From: Aliisedimentitalea scapharcae
GTDB taxonomy: Bacteria > Pseudomonadota > Alphaproteobacteria > Rhodobacterales > Rhodobacteraceae
Assembly: GCF_045277565.1 (NCBI RefSeq)
Contig: NZ_CP123584.1
Location: forward strand, 1,426,001-1,490,000
Length of the DNA: 64,000 bases
Reading direction: 5' to 3'
Positions 18,398 through 26,104 of the stretch are shown here, one piece after another. The notes below the pieces were generated by a model, which saw only the letters and a program-made list of their open reading frames with translations, had not been told where the DNA came from and searched no databases. A program made the translations under genes and the position numbers. The stretch's first letter is position 1; each line of letters opens with the position of its first letter.

Positions 18398-19072
18398 TCA
18401 GGAGCGCCAGTCGACAAATTCGTCCAGCGCCGCCCGGTCGGTGCGAAACCCGTTCGCGGGATGGTCTGTATCCGCGTAACCAAATGAGATCGCGCACAGA
18501 ATCGTGCGGTCTGTGGGGATATCCAGAATGTCGTGCAACACCGGTGCATGTGACGCAACAGCCGCCTGAGGGATCGAAGCCAGCCCCGCCGCTGTGGCTG
18601 CGAGCGTAAACGCCGCCACATACCCCCCACAATCCATCGCTCCATACGAGCCCAGTTCGACCGGGCTGGACAGGATCGCGACATGGGGCGCGCCAAAAAA
18701 GTTGAAATTCTCCATCATTTGTCGGGCCGATGCCGCACGGTCGCCTTTGGGAACGCCGATGGCCTCATACAGCGCCCAACCACAGGCCCGCCGCCGGTCC
18801 TGGTATTCGTTCTGGTAGCGGGTGGGAAACGCCAGATCCGGTTCATGATGGCCGGCCTGTGCCCGGTCTACGAGCACGCTGCGCAATTGGTCGGTCTGGG
18901 CCCCGCTGACAATCGTGACCTTCCAAGGTTGGGCATTGCACCACGAGGGTACTTTTTGTGCTGCCTGCAACAGCTGTTTAATGGTGGCGCGGGGCACCGG
19001 TGCAGGGCGAAAAGCACGACAGGAATGGCGGGCGGACAAAAGGCTGTCCAGATCGGTCAGGTTACAAGTCAT
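18398..19072 (-). CDS. Nitroreductase-family FMN oxidoreductase
   Basis: A 224-residue flavoprotein of the nitroreductase fold. The N-terminal FMN-phosphate motif is SARHSCRAF (residues 13-21) and the helix with PSWCNAQPWKV follows near 42-52. The C-terminal part has ICAISFGYADTDHPAN. Such enzymes reduce nitro groups or quinones with NAD(P)H. It is not a BluB homologue by context, as it lies beside dtd rather than the cob genes. It is divergent from hsp20. Confidence 0.87.
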   Translation of the reverse strand: MTCNLTDLDSLLSARHSCRAFRPAPVPRATIKQLLQAAQKVPSWCNAQPWKVTIVSGAQTDQLRSVLVDRAQAGHHEPDLAFPTRYQNEYQDRRRACGWALYEAIGVPKGDRAASARQMMENFNFFGAPHVAILSSPVELGSYGAMDCGGYVAAFTLAATAAGLASIPQAAVASHAPVLHDILDIPTDRTILCAISFGYADTDHPANGFRTDRAALDEFVDWRS

Positions 19073-19180
19073 GCAGGCTCGTCTTTGGTTAATGCGTTCG
19101 GACAGACAGTGCCGGGGCACCGCCAAGGTTGCAAGGGGCGGATTTTGCGCCTGATCAAGGCGTGAAGGACGCGAAAATGC

Positions 19181-19216
19181 TATCCTTCCAAAGTAACGAA
19201 AGGAGGATATGAAATG
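19181..19216 (+). promoter_or_regulatory. Candidate RNA thermometer hiding the hsp20 ribosome-binding site
   Basis: The stretch TATCCTTC (19181-19188) can pair with GGAGGATA (19202-19209), giving 8 pairs including one G-U, with a 13-base loop. The paired right arm is the Shine-Dalgarno sequence of hsp20, 7 bases before its ATG. Small heat-shock genes of alphaproteobacteria are often controlled this way (ROSE elements), but this hairpin is simpler than a ROSE element. Confidence 0.45.
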
Positions 19217-19633
19217 GTAGAAAAAACCGAAACCGGTGGCTTTTGGCCATCGCTCTATGATCCGCTTCGCGCCTTTGGGACACGGGTGTCCGAATGGTTG
19301 AACCCGGCGACAGAAGCGTCTGGCAATGCACAGGCCTATGACATTTCGATCGAATTGCCCGGAGTGTCCGAGCAGGACATTGAACTGACGTTTGACAATG
19401 GGGCGTTGACCATTCGGGGCGAAAAGAAAACTCAGACAGAGAAAACCGGGGATACCTGGTATTTCAGCGAGCGCCAGTATGGTGCCTTTCGTCGCACCTT
19501 CCGCTTGCCCGAAGACGCAGATGGCCCCAGCGCCCATGCACGGATGCTAGAGGGGGTCCTACACGTGAAGATCCCTAGAAAAGCGCCAGAACAGGAAGAC
19601 AAGGCCCAGCGGATCGAGATTACCCGCGGCTGA
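19214..19633 (+). CDS. Small heat-shock protein, Hsp20 family
   Basis: A 139-residue alpha-crystallin-domain chaperone that holds unfolded proteins. The domain begins around YDISIELPGVSEQDIELTF (residues 38-56) and includes GALTIRGEKK, FRRTFRLPEDAD and the C-terminal GVLHVKIPRKAPE. Length is typical for the IbpA/HspA class. AGGAGG lies 7 bases before the ATG and can be sequestered in a hairpin. Three hairpins follow the stop codon. Confidence 0.95.
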   Translation: MVEKTETGGFWPSLYDPLRAFGTRVSEWLNPATEASGNAQAYDISIELPGVSEQDIELTFDNGALTIRGEKKTQTEKTGDTWYFSERQYGAFRRTFRLPEDADGPSAHARMLEGVLHVKIPRKAPEQEDKAQRIEITRG

Positions 19634-19645
19634 TCAGGACGGGTG

Positions 19646-19734
19646 GCCGTTGCGGGCGTACGCAAGCGCACGCCCGCAACGGCGGCGGCAAAATTCTTAA
19701 ATAAGAATTTTGACCGGAAAACCCTGTTTTCCGG
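19646..19734. terminator. Three tandem perfect hairpins, bidirectional terminator region
   Basis: Hairpin 1 (19646-19683) has a 14-bp stem built on CCGTTGCGGGCGT. Hairpin 2 (19689-19712) has a 10-bp stem CAAAATTCTT/AAGAATTTTG with loop AAAT. Hairpin 3 (19714-19734) has a 9-bp stem CCGGAAAAC/GTTTTCCGG with a 3-base loop. All lie between the convergent hsp20 and zinc-ribbon genes. Confidence 0.7.
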
Positions 19735-19751
19735 CAGGTGCCCTACCGGGC

Positions 19752-20894
19752 CTATTGGTTCTGGGCCATGATGTAGCCGATAGCTCCCGCTATCACAGCC
19801 CCCACCACAACGGCCATTGCGATTTTCCAACCGGACCAGGGGCGTTCGCCCTGGACCTGCCCGGATTGGCCATTGACCACGAACCGATATGTCTTGCCAC
19901 GGTATTTGTACGCCGCCAGCCAGACCGGCAACAGGATATGTTTGAATGTCACTTCGGACAGATCGGTATCGATCATCGAGATCTGTTGGCGATCCCCACC
20001 TATGTCGAACCTTACATCGCGTTCAATAACCCGGTCCATCTTGATCCGCGCCTCGCCCATGCCGTCTTTGAGTTCAACTCCATAGGCTTCGGCCCGAAAC
20101 CCCGCCAGGAACTGTGGTTGGTAAGGCTCCAGAGCCGACAAATCCCACGGTTCCAACGCATCGGTATAGCGTTTGGGCAGACTGCGGGACGCCAGCACCA
20201 ACACATCGTCAAAGAACCGTCCAACCCGGCCTGATACCGGGGTCCACCGAACCTTGGCCACCTGTCTTTGTTGTTGCTTGCCATCCACGACCACGGTCTC
20301 GGTCACATAATAGACCGTGCCCCGTTGTCCCGAATACCGGGATTGTGTCTGCGCATCAAAGGTCCAATAGGGCACATAGATACCCTGCATCTTGCGTCCC
20401 TTGCGGGCGTATTCCTTGAGGCCGCCAGGGGCAAACCACAGCCGACCCAGCCAATCGGTCATTGCCTTGCGGGCCTCACGCTCGCTGTAGGCAAACGGCA
20501 AGACCCCCTTGGGTTTGATATGGCGGTTGGGGCCGGTGTCGGTCACCACCGGCGTGGCACAGAACGGGCATTCGGCCGCGTGGGTCCGGGGATCGAACTC
20601 AACCTGAGCCGCACAATTCGGACAGCTCGAAACGCGGGTTTCCTCGATCTCCACATCAGGCAAACGTCGGGCCAACGCTTCTTCGAAATCCAGCTCGCGA
20701 AGGGGGGCTCCACGCCAGGGTCCACCGGCGATCTGTTCACTGTGCCCACAATGATCACAGGTCAACTGGCCCTTGCCGGGTTCGAACCGGTAATCCGCCC
20801 CACATTGATCACATGGAAACCGGTGTGTGTCCGATGGGGTGCCTGGCGCAGCACCCTGCGGGTGGCTGGGAGGAGGGGGGGGCGTTGCGCTCAT
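19752..20894 (-). CDS. Zinc-ribbon membrane protein (YdjG-like)
   Basis: A 380-residue protein with a proline-rich N-terminus (PPPPPSHPQG), then two zinc ribbons with Cys pairs at 28/31 and 46/49, and at 91/94 and 109/112. A middle domain of about 200 residues follows, and there is one hydrophobic helix near the C-terminus (about 355-376). Related proteins are often mislabelled as PriA-like helicases, but no helicase motif is present. The zinc-ribbon plus membrane-helix layout resembles Bacillus YdjG, which partners an SPFH protein, and an SPFH gene lies nearby here. It starts 20 bases after the cytochrome b561 gene and should be co-transcribed with it. Confidence 0.75.
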   Translation of the reverse strand: MSATPPPPPSHPQGAAPGTPSDTHRFPCDQCGADYRFEPGKGQLTCDHCGHSEQIAGGPWRGAPLRELDFEEALARRLPDVEIEETRVSSCPNCAAQVEFDPRTHAAECPFCATPVVTDTGPNRHIKPKGVLPFAYSEREARKAMTDWLGRLWFAPGGLKEYARKGRKMQGIYVPYWTFDAQTQSRYSGQRGTVYYVTETVVVDGKQQQRQVAKVRWTPVSGRVGRFFDDVLVLASRSLPKRYTDALEPWDLSALEPYQPQFLAGFRAEAYGVELKDGMGEARIKMDRVIERDVRFDIGGDRQQISMIDTDLSEVTFKHILLPVWLAAYKYRGKTYRFVVNGQSGQVQGERPWSGWKIAMAVVVGAVIAGAIGYIMAQNQ

Positions 20895-20913
20895 GGCAAA
20901 AGGACCTTTGTCA

Positions 20914-21444
20914 TCAGAGATATTTATGCAGGGCTTTGGGCACCATTATGCGCAGCGCGTTGTCCCTGACCAGAAAATGCCGCCAGAGATGGAAAACGAT
21001 ATGTGCCACGATCAGAACCAACAGGGCGTCAAAGGCAATCTCATGGATGTCTTCGGCCAGCTTGTGCAACCCGCGGGGCGCGATCCCGGGGTTGATCTGG
21101 ACGACACCAAACGCCCTGATGGCGAATGGCGCAGTAAGCCCGGCCAACGCGCCTGTCAGAACCACGACAGGCAGACCGATCTGAAGCGCCCTGTGGCTTA
21201 GCTGGTGCACCGGGCGCGCCCACCCTGGCAGTTTTGGACCTGGCCGCCCGGCCAGCCCCTTGCGCCAATACACGAGCAGCCAGGTGGCCGTCACGATTGC
21301 CAGCAACACCCCCATTCCAGCGTGCGTTGACAGGGCCAACCCGGGGTCACTGCGGTTGTCTTCGGGCTCGATCAAAAGAAAATACATGAGCAACAGGGCG
21401 CTAAGCCAGTGCAACCATTTTAGCATTGTTCGGTGGGTGATCAT
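20914..21444 (-). CDS. Cytochrome b561-family membrane protein
   Basis: A 176-residue four-helix diheme-type membrane protein. His residues suited to heme binding occur in THRTMLKWLHW at the N-terminus, STHAGMG in the second helix, and HEIAFDALLVLIVAHIVFH near the C-terminus. Such proteins carry electrons from quinol, sometimes to superoxide or to a partner reductase. The ATG giving MITHRTM is chosen; a TTG five codons upstream and an ATG six codons downstream are alternatives. It is preceded by a 210-base gap from the SPFH gene and is directly followed by the zinc-ribbon gene. Confidence 0.85.
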   Translation of the reverse strand: MITHRTMLKWLHWLSALLLMYFLLIEPEDNRSDPGLALSTHAGMGVLLAIVTATWLLVYWRKGLAGRPGPKLPGWARPVHQLSHRALQIGLPVVVLTGALAGLTAPFAIRAFGVVQINPGIAPRGLHKLAEDIHEIAFDALLVLIVAHIVFHLWRHFLVRDNALRIMVPKALHKYL

Positions 21445-21653
21445 CGTTACGGGGTCCAAGGGGGATCATGTTGTTGGCGACAAAAGGATCGGCAGTTCAA
21501 CGCCAGGTCATCTTTGAAGGTTATTTCCGACATTCGACGTCATGCGACAGGAGGAGCTGCAGAGCAAAGTTCAAACGTCGAACGGGTCATCCGACCTCGC
21601 AGTGCTGATCGCAAAAGGACACAATCAGCAGCCGCTCGGTCGGTGGCCCGCAA

Positions 21654-22811
21654 TTACCCAGCCGCGGGAGGAGGCGGCGGAGGAGGGGGCGGCAGGATGG
21701 TAAAGAGCTGTGCCAGCTCAGCGACATCTTCTGCCCGCTTCCAGCCGTCCTGACCGGCTGTCCACACCAGACTGTCCCGGGTCATTGCTCCATCTGCCGC
21801 CATGCGCCCCAGCCTGGCCTTGGAAAAGGGGCCATGTGTCTGGCCGTTTTCGGCAATGTGCCACACATGTTCGACCGGTGGGGGGGGAGGGGCCACAGGC
21901 GCTGTGGCCTGTGCAGCAGCGGGGGCGCGCGCGCCCCACGGGCCCGACGGTTGACCCACTGCCATGTGTCCCTGCATCTGCTGGGCCATCGCCATACCCA
22001 TTCCCATGCCCATACCTGCGCCCATACCGCTATTGGGGGTCTGGGCAGCGGCGGTCATGGCTTCAGCGGCTGAGAATTGGGTATAGCGCCCCAGATCGCC
22101 GACAATGCCCATCTGTGTTCGTTTGTCCATTGCGGCTTCAACCGCAGGTGGCAATGAGATGTTTTCGATATAAAGTTCGGGGATGGCCAGCCCGTATTCG
22201 GCGACAGTCCTGGAAATCTCTGCGGCGATCAGTTTGCCCAGATCGGCGGTATTGGCGGCCATGTCCAAGACGGGAATCCCGGATCCGGCGATCACCCGGC
22301 TGAACTCCTGCACAATGATATTGCGGATCTGAAAGCTGATCTCATCCATGGTGAATTCGCCGTCGGTGCCGACGATCTCGGTCAGGAACCGCGCCGGATC
22401 GCTCACCCGGATCGAATAGGTGCCAAAGGCGCGCAACCGCACCGGGCCGAATTCCGGATCACGCGCCATGATCGGGTTTTTGGTGCCCCATTTCAGGTCG
22501 TTGAACCGGGTGGTGTTGACGAAATAGATTTCGGATTTGAAGGGGCTTTTGAACCCGTGATCCCAATGCTGCAGCGTTGTCATTACTGGCATGTTGTTGG
22601 TCTCTAGCATGTAGAGCCCAGGCGTGAACACATCTGCGAGCTGTCCTTCGTGCACAAACACTGCGGATTGCCCTTCGCGCACGGTCAGCTTGGCACCGTA
22701 TTTGATTTCGTGGCCTTCGCGTTCGAACCGCCACACCATGGTGTCACGGGTGTCGTCTGTCCAATGGATGACGTCGATGAATTCTCCGGTCAGAAAGTCG
22801 AAAATACCCAT
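21654..22811 (-). CDS. SPFH-domain protein with C-terminal GYF_2-like domain (YdjI-like)
   Basis: A 385-residue protein. Residues about 10-240 form an SPFH/band-7 domain of the type annotated virion core protein (Bacillus YdjI class), which associates with membranes and forms oligomers. A Met/Gly-rich linker covers 263-280. A GYF_2-like domain follows at 316-370 (VWHIAENGQTHGPFS ... DGWKRAED). The protein ends in nine prolines (374-382) and AAG. GYF domains bind proline-rich peptides, and both this protein and the zinc-ribbon protein carry polyproline tracts. The start MGIFDFLTGEFIDV matches the family. Confidence 0.85.
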   Translation of the reverse strand: MGIFDFLTGEFIDVIHWTDDTRDTMVWRFEREGHEIKYGAKLTVREGQSAVFVHEGQLADVFTPGLYMLETNNMPVMTTLQHWDHGFKSPFKSEIYFVNTTRFNDLKWGTKNPIMARDPEFGPVRLRAFGTYSIRVSDPARFLTEIVGTDGEFTMDEISFQIRNIIVQEFSRVIAGSGIPVLDMAANTADLGKLIAAEISRTVAEYGLAIPELYIENISLPPAVEAAMDKRTQMGIVGDLGRYTQFSAAEAMTAAAQTPNSGMGAGMGMGMGMAMAQQMQGHMAVGQPSGPWGARAPAAAQATAPVAPPPPPVEHVWHIAENGQTHGPFSKARLGRMAADGAMTRDSLVWTAGQDGWKRAEDVAELAQLFTILPPPPPPPPPAAG

Positions 22812-22842
22812 ATTGGTTCCTCTCACTTGCGGCGGGCAGCCC

Positions 22843-23796
22843 TTACAGCGGCGCGCCCAGAATTTCGCGGGAAATGACGCGCACGACCGGGCGGGCCTCG
22901 TCGGCAGTCATGCCCGGTTTCAGCCTTGGATCATACAGGATCTGCAGCAGTTTTTCATCGTGGCTGGTCAACAATGCGAATTCATCGTCGTCGTTGAAAA
23001 TTGACGGACGCAGGGTCGGACTGTCGTTGGGCAGGCCTAGCCCTTGGGCAATCTCTTCGTGGATGCAGCTGAGCCGGAACAAATCCGGGTGTTCGGCCCG
23101 GATCAAAGCGACCGCCCGCGCATAGGTGTGCGGATTGTTTCGGTCCGCCACGGCGACAACAAAACAATAAAAGGATCGCGGCAAATTCTGGAACAGAGCC
23201 AGCTCTTCTATGGAAATGCCCGGCACCAATTGGCGCAACCGATCCTGGATCTGGGCGCTGTCATCCGTGCCTGCAATAAAGACGTGAAAATTGGGACGGG
23301 AGCCGCTGGTGGTGATCGGGTGTTTGGTCACCTGTGCCAGCCGATTGGTATAGGCGTCGATGGTCGCGGTATCCTGTGCCCGCATCTCTGGCGGCACCGA
23401 GGCACCGAATTCCACTCCGATGCGCACCGGGGCGCTCCACCGGCTGAGCGTTCCGGCATTGGTGTTGGGGCGGGCCCCAAGCGCTGTTCCGCGGGCGTAT
23501 TCGTCATAAAACGCAACGGTTTCAAAGTGCTGAACCAGGTCATCGGCGTCATAAGGGGTGTCCGGCCCCCCGCCGTCCCTGCGCAACAATCCACGGGTCA
23601 ACAGGTCACTTTGCAGAGCGGAATAGTAGCGGGCCAATTCCTGGCTTTGCGCCGAGACGGGTTTGGGTTGCGCCAGTTCGGGTGGACGGCTCGGTGGTGT
23701 CAGGGATGTGCGCAACGCGTCGTCACAGCCAGGCAACGCCAGAGCCATGAGCGCTGCTGGGATTGCAGTCAGAGAGCGACGCCGCATGCCTGACAT
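22843..23796 (-). CDS. DUF2927 lipoprotein, possible zincin-like protease
   Basis: A 317-residue exported lipoprotein. The signal ends in a lipobox A-L-P-G-C with Cys near residue 24. The mature part matches the DUF2927 family and contains CIHEEIAQGLGLPNDSP near residues 250-265, an HEExxQ motif resembling the zinc site of metzincin-like proteases; protease activity is inferred only. It starts two bases after the TelA stop codon, so it is tightly linked to TelA. Confidence 0.8.
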   Translation of the reverse strand: MSGMRRRSLTAIPAALMALALPGCDDALRTSLTPPSRPPELAQPKPVSAQSQELARYYSALQSDLLTRGLLRRDGGGPDTPYDADDLVQHFETVAFYDEYARGTALGARPNTNAGTLSRWSAPVRIGVEFGASVPPEMRAQDTATIDAYTNRLAQVTKHPITTSGSRPNFHVFIAGTDDSAQIQDRLRQLVPGISIEELALFQNLPRSFYCFVVAVADRNNPHTYARAVALIRAEHPDLFRLSCIHEEIAQGLGLPNDSPTLRPSIFNDDDEFALLTSHDEKLLQILYDPRLKPGMTADEARPVVRVISREILGAPL

Positions 23797-23797
23797 A

Positions 23798-24988
23798 TCA
23801 GTGCGGCACCGCCGTGCCAGCGTTGTCGCCGGTTCCGTCCCGACGCGCCTTGGCAGCGGAGAGCGTGTCGCGCAGGTCGGCTTCCATCTTCTTCAGGTCC
23901 TCTTCGGCTGCAGCGCGTTTGGCCTTACCTTCGTCCGCGATCTGAAGGCTTTCCTGAATGGTGCCGATCAGGTCGGCATTGGCTTGTTTCACCGCTTCGA
24001 TGTCGAACACGCCGCGTTCCATCTCCTGGCGGATCATCTTGTTGCTGTCGCGCAGGTTGGCCGCATTCGAGGTCAGCAGTTCATTGGTCAGATCATTGGC
24101 GTCACGCACGGCAGCAGCAGCTTCGGCGCTGCGTTGAATGGTGACGGCCTGTGCCAGCTGAGTTTCCCAGAGAGGCACGGTGTTGACCAGCGTCGAATTG
24201 ATCTTGGTCACCAGCGACTTGTCGTTTTCCTGTACCAACCGGATCGAAGGCAGCGACTGCATGGTCACCTGCCGGGTCAGTTTCAGGTCATGAACCCGGC
24301 GCTCCAGATCATCGCGCGCGGCGCGCAGATCGCGCAGTTCCTGCGCCTTCATCACCTGATCATTTTCCGGGGCGGCCTGCACCGCGGCTTCCTTGGCAGG
24401 AATCGCGGTGGCGTCCAGTTCCTTGACCTTCGCTTCACCCGCGGCGATGTACAGCGCCAGTTCGTCATAGAAATTCAGGGTTTTTTCATACAGAAGGTCG
24501 AGCGACTTGATATCCTTGAGTAGGGTGTGCTCGTGGCCCAAAAGACTGTCGGTGATCTTGTCGATCTGCCCCTGGATTGTTTCGAACCGTGCGGTGAACT
24601 GTGCAAAAGGGGCTGCCTTGCCCAGCAGTTTTTCCCACCAGCTCTGCTTGCGCCGCACATCCAGTTCGCTGACTGAAAAACCGCGAATGGTGGTAACGAT
24701 ACTGCGCAAGCTGTCGCCGGCAGGGCCCACGTCCTTGTTGCGCACATCCGTCAGCATCGCCTGGCTGATCTGTTGAAGTTCCGCTTGGGCGGCGGAGCCG
24801 AACGAGATGATCGAATTGGTGTCTTCCATGTCCAGTTCGTCCATGCGGGACCGGATCGCGTCGCTGGTCGGGGCGTCGGCCTGTTCCAGGGTGGCGATCT
24901 CGGCTTTGGGTTCGGGCAGAACCACGGCGGTGACTTCGTCGACCAGACCAATGGTCTGGGCCGCTTTTTGTTGGATAGTCTCGGACAT
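23798..24988 (-). CDS. TelA/KlaA-family toxic anion resistance protein
   Basis: A 396-residue, mostly helical, cytoplasmic protein. The family core is recognisable at SWWEKLLGKAAPF, then ITDSLLGHEHTLLKDI and the long helices up to RLVQENDKSLVTKINSTL. Members were first linked to tellurite resistance; the homologue yaaN in Bacillus follows xpaC, the same pairing as here. The ATG giving MSETIQQKA is preceded by AAAGGAACGAG. An upstream in-frame start (25030) would overlap the XpaC gene end and is less likely. Confidence 0.9.
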   Translation of the reverse strand: MSETIQQKAAQTIGLVDEVTAVVLPEPKAEIATLEQADAPTSDAIRSRMDELDMEDTNSIISFGSAAQAELQQISQAMLTDVRNKDVGPAGDSLRSIVTTIRGFSVSELDVRRKQSWWEKLLGKAAPFAQFTARFETIQGQIDKITDSLLGHEHTLLKDIKSLDLLYEKTLNFYDELALYIAAGEAKVKELDATAIPAKEAAVQAAPENDQVMKAQELRDLRAARDDLERRVHDLKLTRQVTMQSLPSIRLVQENDKSLVTKINSTLVNTVPLWETQLAQAVTIQRSAEAAAAVRDANDLTNELLTSNAANLRDSNKMIRQEMERGVFDIEAVKQANADLIGTIQESLQIADEGKAKRAAAEEDLKKMEADLRDTLSAAKARRDGTGDNAGTAVPH

Positions 24989-25031
24989 GTACTCGTTCCT
25001 TTCTTGTCTCGGATTACCCGAAAGAAGCAAT

Positions 25032-25928
25032 TTATCGGCGGTTCAATTGAATTCCTTCGCGCTGCAACCGGTCGCGCAGCACGTCGATTTCAATGGTCAG
25101 GTCGCTGCGATCTTCGAGCAGCATCTTGCGATTTCGAGCGGCAAAATTCTGTTCCAGATCGTCCAGCAGCGTCTCATAATCCGTGCGCGCCTGCGCGTCG
25201 CCAGACCGGACATAGATGTCGGCGAATTTGACTGTCGCGTCGCGGGCCCCCATCAAATAGACGGTCAGGTATTTGCGCGCCGCCGTCAGATCACGGGGGT
25301 CCTCTTCGACGGTGCGAAACAAATCGCGGGCAACGGTCTGGAATTGCTCGACCCGTGTCTCCAGCCTTCGGTCCCCGGCACGTCGGATCGCGTCGGACAT
25401 GGCACCAAGATAGGTTTCGGCTTCGTCCACGGCACGGGCCACGCGGTTTTGCTGGAATTGGTCAATGCCCTCGACGCCCTTGTCGCTCAGCGGGTCCAGG
25501 CCAAAGGCGGTGAGGTGCAGAGCCACTGCGGCCCCGCCATAGATCAATGGCGCAACCAAGGTCGGATCTGATTTGTAGGCGGCCAAGGCTGTCCCCACCC
25601 CGGTCAGCACCGAAGAGAAGATCTTGCGCGGGATTGCGGGGCGTTTGGCAACCCGGCGGGCGTTGAATGCCACCTCGGCGCGCAGTCCTTCGCGCAGCAA
25701 CCATGCGCCCAGCACCCATGCTCCGGCAGCGCCCAGCCCAATCGCAAGCCCGGTGGCACCATCATTCAAGGACGTGAAAACCAGCGGGATCGCCGGAATG
25801 AACATCAGATTGGCGCGCACTCCGACAGGATCGACCTGTGCCCCGGCATATCCGGTGCGGGAGATGTCCTGATCCGGCTCTGAGCGCGAGTCGTCGGGGC
25901 TGTATTGCCCGCCATAGCGTTTGGCCAT
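25032..25928 (-). CDS. XpaC-family membrane protein
   Basis: A 298-residue protein of the family named for 5-bromo-4-chloroindolyl phosphate hydrolysis in Bacillus; no catalytic motif is obvious. It has hydrophobic helices near residues 38-75 (LMFIPAIPLVFTSL and GLAIGLGAAGAWVLGAWLL) and another pair near 110-140, then a helical C-terminal half rich in charged residues. The ATG follows GGGAGGGTAACCC, which also holds the stop codon of the 29-residue peptide gene upstream. It is followed by telA. Confidence 0.85.
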   Translation of the reverse strand: MAKRYGGQYSPDDSRSEPDQDISRTGYAGAQVDPVGVRANLMFIPAIPLVFTSLNDGATGLAIGLGAAGAWVLGAWLLREGLRAEVAFNARRVAKRPAIPRKIFSSVLTGVGTALAAYKSDPTLVAPLIYGGAAVALHLTAFGLDPLSDKGVEGIDQFQQNRVARAVDEAETYLGAMSDAIRRAGDRRLETRVEQFQTVARDLFRTVEEDPRDLTAARKYLTVYLMGARDATVKFADIYVRSGDAQARTDYETLLDDLEQNFAARNRKMLLEDRSDLTIEIDVLRDRLQREGIQLNRR

Positions 25929-25931
25929 GGG

Positions 25932-26021
25932 TTACCCTCCCATGATCCAGCCGGTGGAGACGCCAAACATCAACACCAGAAGCGCAGCAAATGCGATGCG
26001 CTGGATTGCCTTGCCGGACAT
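25932..26021 (-). CDS. 29-residue single-helix membrane peptide upstream of XpaC
   Basis: A short gene whose product starts MSGKAIQRIAFAALLVLMF and ends GWIMGG. It has a basic N-terminus and one hydrophobic helix of about 18 residues. A ribosome-binding site AGGGAGCAG lies at good distance. The TAA stop lies 3 bases before the XpaC start codon, and the XpaC ribosome-binding site is inside its last codons, so the two are translationally coupled. Function unknown; it may be a small partner of the XpaC-TelA-SPFH proteins. Confidence 0.65.
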   Translation of the reverse strand: MSGKAIQRIAFAALLVLMFGVSTGWIMGG

Positions 26022-26104
26022 GGCTGCTCCCTGATTTCCTTCACTATACCTGAATTTAGGCGAAGGTTCGCCGTCATACTAGGGGGAACAGAGCCGCATT
26101 TGGA

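Noticed and set aside
17164..18609. Plus-strand open frame of 481 codons
   Set aside because: It lies antisense to the CocE/NonD hydrolase, dtd and nitroreductase genes, all with clear motifs; composition only.
18398..19072. Nitroreductase as BluB (lower ligand synthesis for B12)
   Set aside because: It is 40 kb from the cob genes, next to dtd, and reads as a general nitroreductase; no support for BluB.
19752..20894. Annotation as primosomal protein N' / helicase
   Set aside because: No Walker or helicase motifs are visible; only zinc ribbons and a membrane helix.
21661..21700. Poly-GGC/GGA run that resembles a simple repeat or CRISPR-like tract
   Set aside because: It is the coding sequence of the polyproline tail of the SPFH protein. 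No spacer-repeat pattern exists anywhere in the window.
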